Shown piece by piece: positions 1-6,743 of a stretch of DNA of 9,166 nucleotides. The translations under genes and the position numbers were made by a program. The stretch's first letter is position 1; every line of letters begins with the position of its first letter. The notes below the pieces were generated by a model. That model was given only the letters and a program-made list of their open reading frames with translations, was not told where the DNA came from and made no database searches. The stretch is from NCBI GenBank assembly GCA_038230695.1, contig JBBRMT010000191.1:1-9166 (forward strand), written 5' to 3'. This DNA is from QHBQ01 sp038230695 (GTDB taxonomy: Bacteria > Chloroflexota > Chloroflexia > QHBQ01).

Positions 1-682
1 CTACGACTACTCGCAGATTGAGCTACGCCTGCTGGCGGTGATGAGCGGCGAACCCTCGATGCTCGATGCCTTCCGTGAGGGGTTGGACATCCACAAAGCG
101 ACCGCCGCCGAGGTGATGGGCGTGCCGCTCGACAAGGTGACGGGCGATATGCGCCGCCTGGCGAAGACGGTCAATTTCGGCCTCATCTACGGTATGGGCG
201 TGTACGGCCTGGCCTCGCGCACTAGCATGACCGCGCAGGAGGCTGACGAGTTTATCAAGCGATACTGGTCCCGCTATCCGCGCATCCGTAGCCTGTTCGA
301 CCGCACCTTGACCGAGGCAAAGGAGCGCGGCTACGTTATGACCCTGCTGGGCCGCCGCCGCTACATCCCGGAGCTAAACTCGCACCATGGCCAGGTCAAA
401 CAGCAGGGTGAGCGCATGGCAATCAATATGCCGGTGCAAGGCACGGCGGCGGACATCATCAAGATCGCCATGATTCGGGTCTATGATGAACTGAAAAAGA
501 GCAAGCTGGGCGCGAAGCTGCTGCTGCAAGTCCACGACGAACTGCTGCTGGAGGTGCCAAACGCGGAGGTGGAGGCGACCACCAAGCTGGTGTGCGACGT
601 GATGGAGGGGGCAATGACCCTCGATGTGCCGCTGATAGTAGACGTGGCAAGCGGCGACCGTTGGGGAGATATGAAGGAATAG
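1..682 (+). CDS. polA: DNA polymerase I, C-terminal polymerase domain (5' end outside window)
   Basis: This is the last 226 codons of a family A DNA polymerase, in frame from base 2 and ending at TAG 680-682. DNA polymerase I fills gaps in excision repair and replaces Okazaki primers. Three signature motifs of the palm and fingers are visible. Motif A is YDYSQIELR at the very start, carrying the first metal-binding Asp. Motif B is RRLAKTVNFGLIYG, with the dNTP-contacting Arg and Lys. Motif C is LQVHDELLLE, with the second catalytic Asp. Motif B has Phe, as in E. coli Pol I, where T7 polymerase has Tyr; in the family Phe favours discrimination against dideoxynucleotides. The protein ends normally, shortly after motif C. 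The 5'-nuclease and 3'-5' exonuclease regions lie upstream, so proofreading status cannot be judged. The stop overlaps the GTG start of the next gene, suggesting co-transcription. Confidence 0.97.
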   Translation, partial: YDYSQIELRLLAVMSGEPSMLDAFREGLDIHKATAAEVMGVPLDKVTGDMRRLAKTVNFGLIYGMGVYGLASRTSMTAQEADEFIKRYWSRYPRIRSLFDRTLTEAKERGYVMTLLGRRRYIPELNSHHGQVKQQGERMAINMPVQGTAADIIKIAMIRVYDELKKSKLGAKLLLQVHDELLLEVPNAEVEATTKLVCDVMEGAMTLDVPLIVDVASGDRWGDMKE

Positions 683-2184
683 TGGCTACCAGCAACAAAC
701 CCACGCTGCCCACCGATGATGCAGTAGAGGCGCAGTTCATTGCGCCCGCCCCCCCTGCTCCGCCCGACGACGACTTGCCGCCCGCCGAGCAACCAAACGC
801 CAAACAACGCCGCGACTCGACCAGCAACCCGGCTGCGCCTGCGCCGGGATTGTACGAGCCACTACCGCAGAAGGTGCAACGCCGCAACTTCACCTTCGGG
901 GTGCTGAACGGGGTGTTCTTCACCCTGGTGGGCGCGTTCGTCTCGCCTACACTGGTGCTGGCCCTGTTCGTCAGCAAGCTGGGGGGCAGCAACATCCTGA
1001 TCGGTCTGCTGCCCGCGATCGCCAATGGCGGCTATCTGCTGCCCCAATTGTTCGTCGCGGGGCGAATGCAGGCGTTGCCTAAATTGATGGGTTGGTACGG
1101 CTGGCCGGGACTGGTACGCTGCATCGCCTACGCCTTGCTTACGGTGGCAACCTTGCTGCTAGGCGGCTCAAGCGATGGCTACGGCCTGCTGCTGCTCCTC
1201 TTTTTCGTGCTATACACCATCTACTCGCTCACCTCCGGGCTGGGTGGGGTGCCGTGGATCGTGATGGTGGGCAAGGTGGTGCCGCCGCGCCGTCGCGGGC
1301 TGTTCTTCGGTTTGCGTAACTTCGGCGGCAGCATACTGGCCCTGTTTGCCAGCGGGCTGATCAAGGTGTTGCTCGATGGGCAGGGCGGCCTCGCCTTTCC
1401 CATCAACTTCGTAGTCATCTTCGCCATCACAACTGCGCTGGTCATCCTTGGCATCGGCACCTGGGTGCTGGTTAAGGAGCCAGCGCAACGCACCTTGCAG
1501 AAGGCCCTGAGTGTGATGGAGATGGTGCGACGTGGGCCGAGCAACCTGCGGGCGGATCGTAGCTACCGCTACTTCCTGATTGCCCGCATCCTGCTGGCAT
1601 TGGCAACGATTGCCGACCCCTTCTATATCGTTTACGCTAGCAAGCAACTGCAAGCGCCGGATAGCGTGGCAGGGCTATATGCCGCTGCGCTGACGGTTGC
1701 CAGCATCGTCGGCAATCTGGTCTGGAGTCCACTGGCTGACTACGCTGGCAATCGCCGTATGATGCTGCTAACCGGCGTGGCCGTTACCGCTGTGCCTGCG
1801 ATGGCGGTGCTGATCCCGCTGCTGGTAGCGGAGGGTTGGCTCGGCTGGGTGATAAACATTCCGGGGGTGAGTGGCTTCGCGGGGGCTTTTGGCGGGGCGG
1901 CCAGCGTACCGTTCGCCCTGGTGTTCGTGTTCAGCGGCTTTGCCACCAGCGCATCAGGCATTATAAACAACAACGTGATGCTCAACATTGCGCCACCCGA
2001 ACGGCGCAGCGAGTACATTGGCTACCTTAATACCATCCTGGGGGTAGTTACCTTCATCCCGGTTATTGGCGGCCTGTTGATTGACTGGCTGGGCTTCGTG
2101 CCGGTCTTCATCGTGGCGGGCGCACTGGCGCTCGGCGCAACCCTCTCCGCGCTGGGCCTGAGCAACGAGCGGGTTATAGAGTGA
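682..2184 (+). CDS. MFS-type multi-pass membrane transporter
   Basis: A 500-residue integral membrane protein of probable major facilitator type; the substrate is unknown. I choose GTG 682 as start. It overlaps the polA stop by one base and has AAGGA at 674-678, and the in-frame ATG at 592 would lie inside polA and add a non-membrane arginine-rich leader. Residues 1-65 are Pro/Ala-rich, hydrophilic and probably cytoplasmic. From about residue 72 there are some twelve hydrophobic stretches, for example 74-98, 104-126, 144-161, 167-184, 213-231, 241-264, 297-318, 330-350, 362-383, 408-427, 449-471 and 473-492. The loop VGKVVPPRRRGLFFGLRN (197-212) is the basic cytoplasmic loop typical of MFS proteins, and a second such loop, NIAPPERRSEYIG (435-447), sits in the matching place in the second half. 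No binding-site residues point to a substrate. The stop TGA 2182-2184 sits at the first heptamer of a repeat array. Confidence 0.85.
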   Translation: MATSNKPTLPTDDAVEAQFIAPAPPAPPDDDLPPAEQPNAKQRRDSTSNPAAPAPGLYEPLPQKVQRRNFTFGVLNGVFFTLVGAFVSPTLVLALFVSKLGGSNILIGLLPAIANGGYLLPQLFVAGRMQALPKLMGWYGWPGLVRCIAYALLTVATLLLGGSSDGYGLLLLLFFVLYTIYSLTSGLGGVPWIVMVGKVVPPRRRGLFFGLRNFGGSILALFASGLIKVLLDGQGGLAFPINFVVIFAITTALVILGIGTWVLVKEPAQRTLQKALSVMEMVRRGPSNLRADRSYRYFLIARILLALATIADPFYIVYASKQLQAPDSVAGLYAAALTVASIVGNLVWSPLADYAGNRRMMLLTGVAVTAVPAMAVLIPLLVAEGWLGWVINIPGVSGFAGAFGGAASVPFALVFVFSGFATSASGIINNNVMLNIAPPERRSEYIGYLNTILGVVTFIPVIGGLLIDWLGFVPVFIVAGALALGATLSALGLSNERVIE

Positions 2185-2210
2185 ATGATGAATGATGAAT
2201 GGTGAATGGT
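2183..2210 (+). repeat. Tandem heptamer array at the 3' end of the MFS gene (GAATGAT/GAATGGT, 4 units)
   Basis: Two units of GAATGAT followed by two of GAATGGT, exact period 7, read on the + strand. The MFS stop codon TGA (2182-2184) is formed from one upstream base plus the first two bases of the array. A weaker unit, AGATGAG, follows. Only 19 bp separate the end of this array from the opposing array of the OGG1 gene. The first 12 bases (GAATGATGAATG, 2183-2194, repeated at 2190-2201) are the exact inverse complement of 2253-2264, so a long-loop hairpin is possible. There is no T tract, so a classical intrinsic terminator is not supported. Confidence 0.85.
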
Positions 2211-2229
2211 AGATGAGCTAGATCCCCAA

Positions 2230-2264
2230 CTCATTCCACCTTCTAACTTCTACATTCATCATTC
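2230..2264 (-). repeat. Degenerate heptamer array at the 3' end of the OGG1 gene (5 units)
   Basis: Read on the minus strand from the OGG1 stop, this stretch divides into five 7-base units that all begin GAA: GAATGAT (2258-2264), GAATGTA (2251-2257), GAAGTTA (2244-2250), GAAGGTG (2237-2243) and GAATGAG (2230-2236). The last base of the OGG1 stop TAG is the G of the first unit. It is the same repeat family as the array at 2183-2210 but on the opposite strand, so each array runs in the sense of its own gene. Together they fill nearly all of the 79-bp convergent gap. Confidence 0.75.
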
Positions 2265-3157
2265 TAAAGCAGCGGACTCTTGCCGCCCCAATGGGCCACA
2301 AAGTGAGCGCAGAATAGATACTCCTGCGCCCAGCCCGCCAGGTTGCCGAAGCGTTCGCGGAAGGCGGCGATGACCGTGTTGTAGGCGGCATCGGTCAGGC
2401 TCTTGGCCTTCAGGTCGGGCAGGTAGTGTTCCTTTGCCAGTTGCCAGACGTGGGTATCCACCGGCACCGCCTCGAACTTGTCGAGGCTGAACAGGCATAC
2501 GCAATCGGCGATCTTGCGGCCCACCCCCGCTAGCTGGGTGAGGTCGTGTACCGCCTCGACGTAGCGCACCTCGCGCAAACTTGCCAGCCAACCCTCCGGC
2601 TGTGCTGCCAACTGCTTCGCTACCTTGATCACATTGACCCCCCGCCAGCCCAGGCCGGTTTGCTGACCCATTGTATCCAGATCGGCGATGGCGAGGGCGG
2701 CATTGGTGGGGAAGGTATAATATTTATGGCCCCCCGTTTCACCAATAAACTCGCCATAGAGAGCGCTGAACCGCTCGATGCCTTTGGCAATCTGCGGCAC
2801 GCTGTTGGCGGTGGAAGCGACAAATGAGAGCAAGCACTCGTCAGGCTGCTGATGCAAGATCCGCAGGCCGGGGAAAGCGTCAATCGCCTCGGCGCAGAAC
2901 GGGTCGCGGCGCAGCACCTCTTGAATTGCCGCCAGGTCGGTGTCAAGCCCAAAGTATCGCTCAATCAGCGCAAAATTGTCGGTGGTCGGAAAGGTGCCAT
3001 AGGTGAAGCTGCCGCCATCCTGCTTGATCTTCACCACCTGCCCCTCCACCACTCCCACCCACCAGCCGTCGCGCTGGTGTCGCCAGCGGAACGCCTGACC
3101 GCAGGCGAGGCTGTTGTCAAGATTCAGATACTGGGGATCGTACTCGAAGGTTTGCAT
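2264..3157 (-). CDS. ogg: 8-oxoguanine DNA glycosylase/AP lyase, OGG1 type
   Basis: A 297-residue base-excision repair enzyme expected to remove 8-oxoguanine paired with cytosine and nick the abasic site. The N-terminal OGG_N-like domain (about 1-115) has SLACGQAFRW (16-25). The HhH-GPD domain follows. It has the helix-hairpin-helix LAGVGRKIADCVCLFSLDK (209-227) with the Schiff-base lysine K215, and the GPD aspartate in VPVDTHVW (D234). The spacing and wording of this block closely match human OGG1 around Lys249 and Asp268, which separates it from AlkA, MutY and Nth; there is no C-terminal iron-sulfur cysteine cluster. The ATG at 3155-3157 has AGGA six bases upstream. It lies 25 nt after the PfpI-family stop on the same strand, so the two are probably co-transcribed. 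Specific to this copy, the stop falls in a heptamer array. The symbol follows the family; many bacteria use Fpg/MutM instead. Confidence 0.93.
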   Translation of the reverse strand: MQTFEYDPQYLNLDNSLACGQAFRWRHQRDGWWVGVVEGQVVKIKQDGGSFTYGTFPTTDNFALIERYFGLDTDLAAIQEVLRRDPFCAEAIDAFPGLRILHQQPDECLLSFVASTANSVPQIAKGIERFSALYGEFIGETGGHKYYTFPTNAALAIADLDTMGQQTGLGWRGVNVIKVAKQLAAQPEGWLASLREVRYVEAVHDLTQLAGVGRKIADCVCLFSLDKFEAVPVDTHVWQLAKEHYLPDLKAKSLTDAAYNTVIAAFRERFGNLAGWAQEYLFCAHFVAHWGGKSPLL

Positions 3158-3178
3158 TCTAATTCCTAACTAAAGCCT

Positions 3179-3209
3179 CTCCCTAGGAGGGAGAAACCCC
3201 TTGTGGGTT
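3179..3209. repeat. Palindromic repeat elements overlapping the 3' end of the PfpI-family gene
   Basis: Two inverted repeats lie side by side. CTCCCT-AGG-AGGGAG (3179-3193) contains the TAG stop of the PfpI-family gene at its centre. AACCC-CTTGT-GGGTT follows at 3195-3209. The G/T-rich stretch up to about 3235 continues the same low-complexity character and codes for the unusual tail of that protein. It may be a dispersed intergenic element; only one copy is in the window. It could also act as a 3'-end hairpin for the transcript, although no T tract follows on the minus strand. Confidence 0.6.
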
Positions 3210-3794
3210 CCCTGTGGGTGTTTGGTGAGGGTGGAAGGCTGAAGTCTTCATCAGGTTGGGGCAAGCTAATACCTTGCTGAGTTCCTCGATGATGGTGCGG
3301 CAGAAGGCAGGCAGGTCGTTGGGGTTGCGCGAGGTAATTACACCTCGGTCGTTGACCACTTCCATGTCCACGTACTCTGCGCCCGCGTTGATCAGGTCGT
3401 CCTTGATGCTGAAGAAACCAGTGACGGTGCGGCCCTTGCACAGCCCCGCCGAGGCCAGCATCCACGGCCCGTGACAGACTGCCGCGACCACCCGCCCGGT
3501 CTGCCCTGCCTGACGCACGAACTCGACCATCGCGGGGGTGCGACGCATATGGTCGGGCGAGTAGCCGCCGGGGATGATCACTGCGTCGAAATCGGCCCCA
3601 TTCACCTGGTCGGCGCTGACATCCTCCGTCGCCTCGATACCCGCCTTGCCCGCATACGGCCCCTTGCCGCTGCCAACAATGGTGACTTCTGCGCCCGCCT
3701 CCTTCATCCGCAGGTAGGGGTACCAGAACTCGCGGTCGTCATACAGCTTCTCAACCATGATGGCAATGTGCTTGCCGGTTAGTTCGTTGGGCAT
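3183..3794 (-). CDS. PfpI/DJ-1 family protein (class I glutamine amidotransferase-like)
   Basis: A 203-residue cytoplasmic protein of the DJ-1/PfpI superfamily, whose members are described as proteases, deglycases or chaperones; the activity here is not determined. The family pattern is clear. MVEKLYDDREFWYP (13-26) is near the N-terminus with acidic residues E15 and E22. IIPGGYSPDHMRR (73-85) follows. The nucleophile elbow is AVCHGPWMLASAGL (105-118), with C107 followed by H108. NAGAEYVDMEVVNDRGVITSRNPNDLPAF is at 136-164. The ATG at 3792-3794 has GGAG about 8 bases upstream. The normal family sequence ends near residue 175. The remaining residues, about 184-203 (rich in His, Pro, Thr and Ser), are encoded by a palindromic repeat region and look like an added tail. 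It sits between the OLD-like gene (46 nt upstream) and OGG1 (25 nt downstream) on the same strand. Confidence 0.92.
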   Translation of the reverse strand: MPNELTGKHIAIMVEKLYDDREFWYPYLRMKEAGAEVTIVGSGKGPYAGKAGIEATEDVSADQVNGADFDAVIIPGGYSPDHMRRTPAMVEFVRQAGQTGRVVAAVCHGPWMLASAGLCKGRTVTGFFSIKDDLINAGAEYVDMEVVNDRGVITSRNPNDLPAFCRTIIEELSKVLACPNLMKTSAFHPHQTPTGNPQGVSPS

Positions 3795-3840
3795 GATTAT
3801 TCTCCGTTCAAGCTTGCGTCTACTAGAGATGAGCCTTGTT

Positions 3841-5511
3841 TCAATCCTCTGTGAATGGTTTAGCCTGCCCTGCTACCTCAGCGATCTTGTCCAGAACATC
3901 AATTACCTCTTTGTCAATGTCCGCTCGCTTAAGAAAGGGTATTAGCTTGTAGAAATTACGCTTGGGCATATCGTTATAATGATCTACACGCTGGTAAAAA
4001 TTGCGGAACAAAGGGGTAAGGAAGGTATCGGAAGCCTTCCTTTGTGGCGACCATGGTGAAAGTTGTTGAGCCACGTCAAAGGCTTTCGCAAGCTCAGTGA
4101 TGCTCGCGCCCATTTCATTCTCCCACCAATCGGGGTCTGCATTCTCAGCTTTAGCTTCAGCCCTGGCCCAAGCCAACAAAGCATTAGGCTGGTTAAGGTA
4201 GTTTTCGGCTTCATACTGGATCCAGACGTGCTCCGCCAAATTCGTCCCAGTCGCTGCCTTCCTGCCAGTATTGTCGTTATCGGCAAGAAGAAAACCAACA
4301 AAATCTGGATATGCGTGACGCAATCCATGAAACACATCTCGCTTCAAACCCATGTTGTTGCCGTTCATGTAATCAACGTAAGGATCGTTCCTCAAGGCAT
4401 TTCTAGCAGGATGATGCAATTTATCAGCAAATTCTTGGAGGATGTTCAAATCAGTTGAGTCTTCTAGGTACAAAACCCAGCCCTTTCGTTCCGCTTGATA
4501 GTAGTCTTTAGGGTCAATCTGTTTGAGAGCCTGACGGATTTGACTGATGTCGTTCTTGTCGGCGCGGCGAGGCTTACCAACGAAAGAGATGAGAATACCA
4601 CGATTGGATACTTCTTCCATTACTACTTCGGAATGGCTAGCAGCAATGATTTGGCTACCCAGCTTCTCCGCAGTAGCAACCAATTCACGGTAAATGCTTC
4701 GCTGCCGCAAGACTTCGAGGTGCGCGTCCGGTTCATCTAGTAGCAGCACTGCGCCTGGGTTGATGTAGAGATAGACAAGCAAGAGCAAGGTTTGCAGCAT
4801 ACCGCGCCCAGCAGCCATAATGTCCAGCTTGACGCTACTGGAGTGGTAGGACATTCGCAGTTCTCCGCGAGCCGAATCATAAACAGGATCGTCAAGTTTG
4901 AAACTAAAGAGGTCGGAAATAGTGTCTTTTACCTTAACCCATTCATCAGGCTTCTCTGTCGCCAGGCGGTAACAAAGATTCCGAAGCACCTGAGCAGTTT
5001 GTCCCTCACCCAACCTGACATTGATAGCGCCGGGATCAAGGCGTGGCTCGTATAGTGACAATCCAGACATAGCAGGTAGGAATCCTATACGAACATTGTA
5101 TGCTTCATCGGGTACAGGCAGTTCAAGCGGGCGACAGAGAAGAGACTCATCTGTCCCATAACTAAACTCCAAACTACAGCTCCACGTCTTACCTGCCCCC
5201 ACCCCTTCAACATTAATGTTCATTTTACTTTTTTGTATTTGTGATCGTCGGTGCCAAAGTTCGCCTATCTCTAGCACGGGTATGGTATAGAGCGATAGCC
5301 GGTTAACAGCAACTCCCGGGCGCTGTTTTGGAATTGTGCGGCCACGACGCTTCTCGCCCCACGTCTGCAAGCCAATATACCACATACTAAGCGCTTGCAA
5401 TGCGCTAGTTTTACCCGAATTGTTCGGGCCGATAAAAACAACGTTATCGCCTAGCTCAATTTCATCATCTCTTAGCTGCTTAAAGTTGCGGATCGTGAGT
5501 TTAGTTAGCAC
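3841..5511 (-). CDS. OLD/PARIS-like ABC ATPase with C-terminal TOPRIM domain, probable defence nuclease
   Basis: A 556-residue protein with an ABC/SMC-type ATPase fused to a TOPRIM-like domain. The ATPase shows Walker A GPNNSGKT (28-35), a signature-like AAGRGMLQ (233-240), Walker B LLLDEPDAHLE (256-266, catalytic E260) and the switch histidine in ASHSE (H293). The second half has LYLEDSTDLNIL (E350, D354) and FLLADNDNTGR (D411, D413), fitting the Glu and DxD metal sites of TOPRIM nucleases. YEAENYL (433-439) follows, like the IENYL block of DUF4435/AriB and related TOPRIM proteins. The start is GTG at 5509-5511, five bases after the moaA stop, with the G run of the moaA 3' end as ribosome site. 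GC is near 50% by sampling, against over 60% in moaA, which suggests transfer. Known relatives (OLD, Gabija GajA, PARIS AriA/AriB) act against phage. No GajB-like helicase is adjacent, so it is either a stand-alone class 1 OLD or an AriA-AriB-like fusion; the anti-phage role is inferred. Confidence 0.8.
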   Translation of the reverse strand: MLTKLTIRNFKQLRDDEIELGDNVVFIGPNNSGKTSALQALSMWYIGLQTWGEKRRGRTIPKQRPGVAVNRLSLYTIPVLEIGELWHRRSQIQKSKMNINVEGVGAGKTWSCSLEFSYGTDESLLCRPLELPVPDEAYNVRIGFLPAMSGLSLYEPRLDPGAINVRLGEGQTAQVLRNLCYRLATEKPDEWVKVKDTISDLFSFKLDDPVYDSARGELRMSYHSSSVKLDIMAAGRGMLQTLLLLVYLYINPGAVLLLDEPDAHLEVLRQRSIYRELVATAEKLGSQIIAASHSEVVMEEVSNRGILISFVGKPRRADKNDISQIRQALKQIDPKDYYQAERKGWVLYLEDSTDLNILQEFADKLHHPARNALRNDPYVDYMNGNNMGLKRDVFHGLRHAYPDFVGFLLADNDNTGRKAATGTNLAEHVWIQYEAENYLNQPNALLAWARAEAKAENADPDWWENEMGASITELAKAFDVAQQLSPWSPQRKASDTFLTPLFRNFYQRVDHYNDMPKRNFYKLIPFLKRADIDKEVIDVLDKIAEVAGQAKPFTED

Positions 5512-5516
5512 TTTAT

Positions 5517-6608
5517 TTACCCCCCCACCTGGCTGAAAGCCCGCATCGTGCTGGCGGTCTTGCCGATGCCCAGGTAGTGGCGTTCCGGCTTGATCTTCAG
5601 CGCGGCCTTGAAGATGTCGCCGAGGTCAGCGAGGGATGCGCCGGTGCGGAGCGGGGTGCGTAGGTCTATCTCGTTGTCACCGAACAGGCAGAGGCGCAGG
5701 CCACCGTTGGCAGTGAGGCGCACGCGGTTGCACTTGTCGCAATAGTTGTGGCTCATCGGGCTGATCACCCCTACCGTGCCTTTCGCGCCGGGCAGTTGGA
5801 AGTAGCGGGCGGGGCCGTTACCGGCAGGGCCATCCACCGGCTGGAACTCGCCAATCTCCAGCAGGCGGTAGAGGATTTCGTCGGCGGAGATGTGTGCTTC
5901 CTTCTCCAGCTCCAGGTTCTCTTCCACCGGCATCACCTCGATGAAGCGGATATGCACCTCACGCTCGATGCTGAGGCGGGCCAGGTCAAGCAACTCATCG
6001 TCGTTGAAGCCGCGCATCGCCACCACGTTGATCTTTATGGGATGGAAGTTCCAGGCAATCGCCGCATCTATACCCGCTATCACCTTGTCCAGCCCGTCGC
6101 GGCGAGCAATCTCCTTGAAGCGGTCGGGGCGTAGGGTGTCGAGGCTGATGTTGACGCGATTGAGGCCCGCCTTCGCCAATGCCTCCGCCTGGTCGGCCAG
6201 CAGCACGCCGTTGGTGCTGAGAGAAATGTCGCGGATGCCCGGCACTACCTTCAGCCGCGCCACAAGGTCAGCGGTATGCGGACGCACCAGCGGTTCGCCG
6301 CCAGTGATGCGTACCTTCTGCAAGCCCCAGGGCGCGAAGGCGCGCACCAGCCGCTCGATCTCGTCGTAAGTGAGGATGTCGGCGTTCTTGATCCAGGGCA
6401 GACCCTCTTCCGGCATACAGTATACGCAGCGCAGGTTGCACTTGTCGGTGACAGAGACGCGCATATATGAGATGGCGCGACGAAACTGGTCGTAGCTGAC
6501 CTGCTGGGCCAGGCTGACCGCCTCGCCATCCTGTACCGCCCGTTGTACCGGCTTCAGCACCAAATTGAGGGGCTGGGCGGTTGATCTGCGCTGGTTCTCT
6601 GGTTCCAT
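5517..6608 (-). CDS. moaA: GTP 3',8-cyclase (molybdenum cofactor biosynthesis protein A)
   Basis: A 363-residue radical SAM enzyme that converts GTP to 3',8-cyclo-GTP, the first committed step of molybdenum cofactor synthesis (with MoaC). The N-terminal [4Fe-4S] motif CNLRCVYC (C57, C61, C64) binds S-adenosylmethionine. ITGGEPLVRP (101-110) is the SAM-binding GGEP motif. The C-terminal cluster cysteines C290, C293 and C307 (in CDKCNRVRL and LRLCLFG) bind GTP. The chain ends in Gly-Gly, which MoaA needs for activity. I place the start at ATG 6606-6608. The longer reading frame to 6752 runs through hairpin and heptamer repeats and adds 48 atypical residues. Even so, about 40 residues precede the usual family start. 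It lies downstream of moaD-moaE with a 151-nt gap. Its stop is followed after 5 nt by the OLD-like gene, implying shared transcription and perhaps translational coupling. Confidence 0.95.
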   Translation of the reverse strand: MEPENQRRSTAQPLNLVLKPVQRAVQDGEAVSLAQQVSYDQFRRAISYMRVSVTDKCNLRCVYCMPEEGLPWIKNADILTYDEIERLVRAFAPWGLQKVRITGGEPLVRPHTADLVARLKVVPGIRDISLSTNGVLLADQAEALAKAGLNRVNISLDTLRPDRFKEIARRDGLDKVIAGIDAAIAWNFHPIKINVVAMRGFNDDELLDLARLSIEREVHIRFIEVMPVEENLELEKEAHISADEILYRLLEIGEFQPVDGPAGNGPARYFQLPGAKGTVGVISPMSHNYCDKCNRVRLTANGGLRLCLFGDNEIDLRTPLRTGASLADLGDIFKAALKIKPERHYLGIGKTASTMRAFSQVGG

Positions 6609-6666
6609 GAGATACACATCTTTCTTTGGTATGAAACTGCCTAATGGCTTATGCGATCCGCTCTTA

Positions 6667-6692
6667 TAATATGGTCGCCGCTGATTATCAGC
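6667..6692 (-). promoter_or_regulatory. Possible moaA promoter with operator-like palindrome
   Basis: In the gap upstream of moaA, the minus strand reads TATTAT (6667-6672), a fair -10 element about 60 nt before the ATG. A perfect 13-bp palindrome, GCTGAT-T-ATCAGC (6680-6692), lies where the -10/-35 spacer would be. No good -35 hexamer is visible, so this may be a regulated or weak promoter, or chance. A site here would be consistent with moaA having its own promoter separate from moaD-moaE. Confidence 0.3.
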
Positions 6693-6709
6693 ATTGATGT
6701 AGGGCTGCT

Positions 6710-6743
6710 TTTCTCCCCCAAACCCCCGCTGGGGGCTTTTTGC
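6710..6743. repeat. GC-hairpin repeat, copy 1
   Basis: A 34-bp element identical to the cores at 7541-7574 and 7591-7624. Its centre is a hairpin, CCCCC-GCT-GGGGG, preceded by CCCCCAAA and followed on the + strand by CTTTTT. It thus resembles an intrinsic terminator for + strand transcripts, though the genes here all run on the minus strand. On the minus strand one C run faces two G runs (GGGGGTTTGGGGG), so two alternative stems are possible. This copy lacks the GGTTCGAGA lead-in of the other two. It abuts the heptamer array at the end of moaE. Confidence 0.85.

Noticed and set aside
592..681. ATG 592 as start of the MFS gene
   Set aside because: It lies inside polA, and GTG 682 overlaps the polA stop with AAGGA in place; the extra 30 residues look like out-of-frame polA.
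459..1025. Long minus-strand open frames opposite polA and the MFS gene
   Set aside because: These are low-complexity shadows typical of GC-rich coding DNA; both genes on the + strand are clearly real.
3757..3945. Small + strand frame across the gap between the PfpI-family and OLD-like genes
   Set aside because: Most of it is antisense to the two real genes, and it has no recognisable protein features.
5512..5516. Insertion scar or att site at the moaA/OLD-like junction
   Set aside because: No matching short direct repeat was seen at the other end (3795-3840), and no integrase or tRNA is nearby.
6710..6743. Calling the GC hairpin a terminator of the moaDE transcript
   Set aside because: The T5 tract follows the hairpin on the + strand, while the genes are on the minus strand; on that strand only TTT follows, so termination there is not supported by sequence alone.
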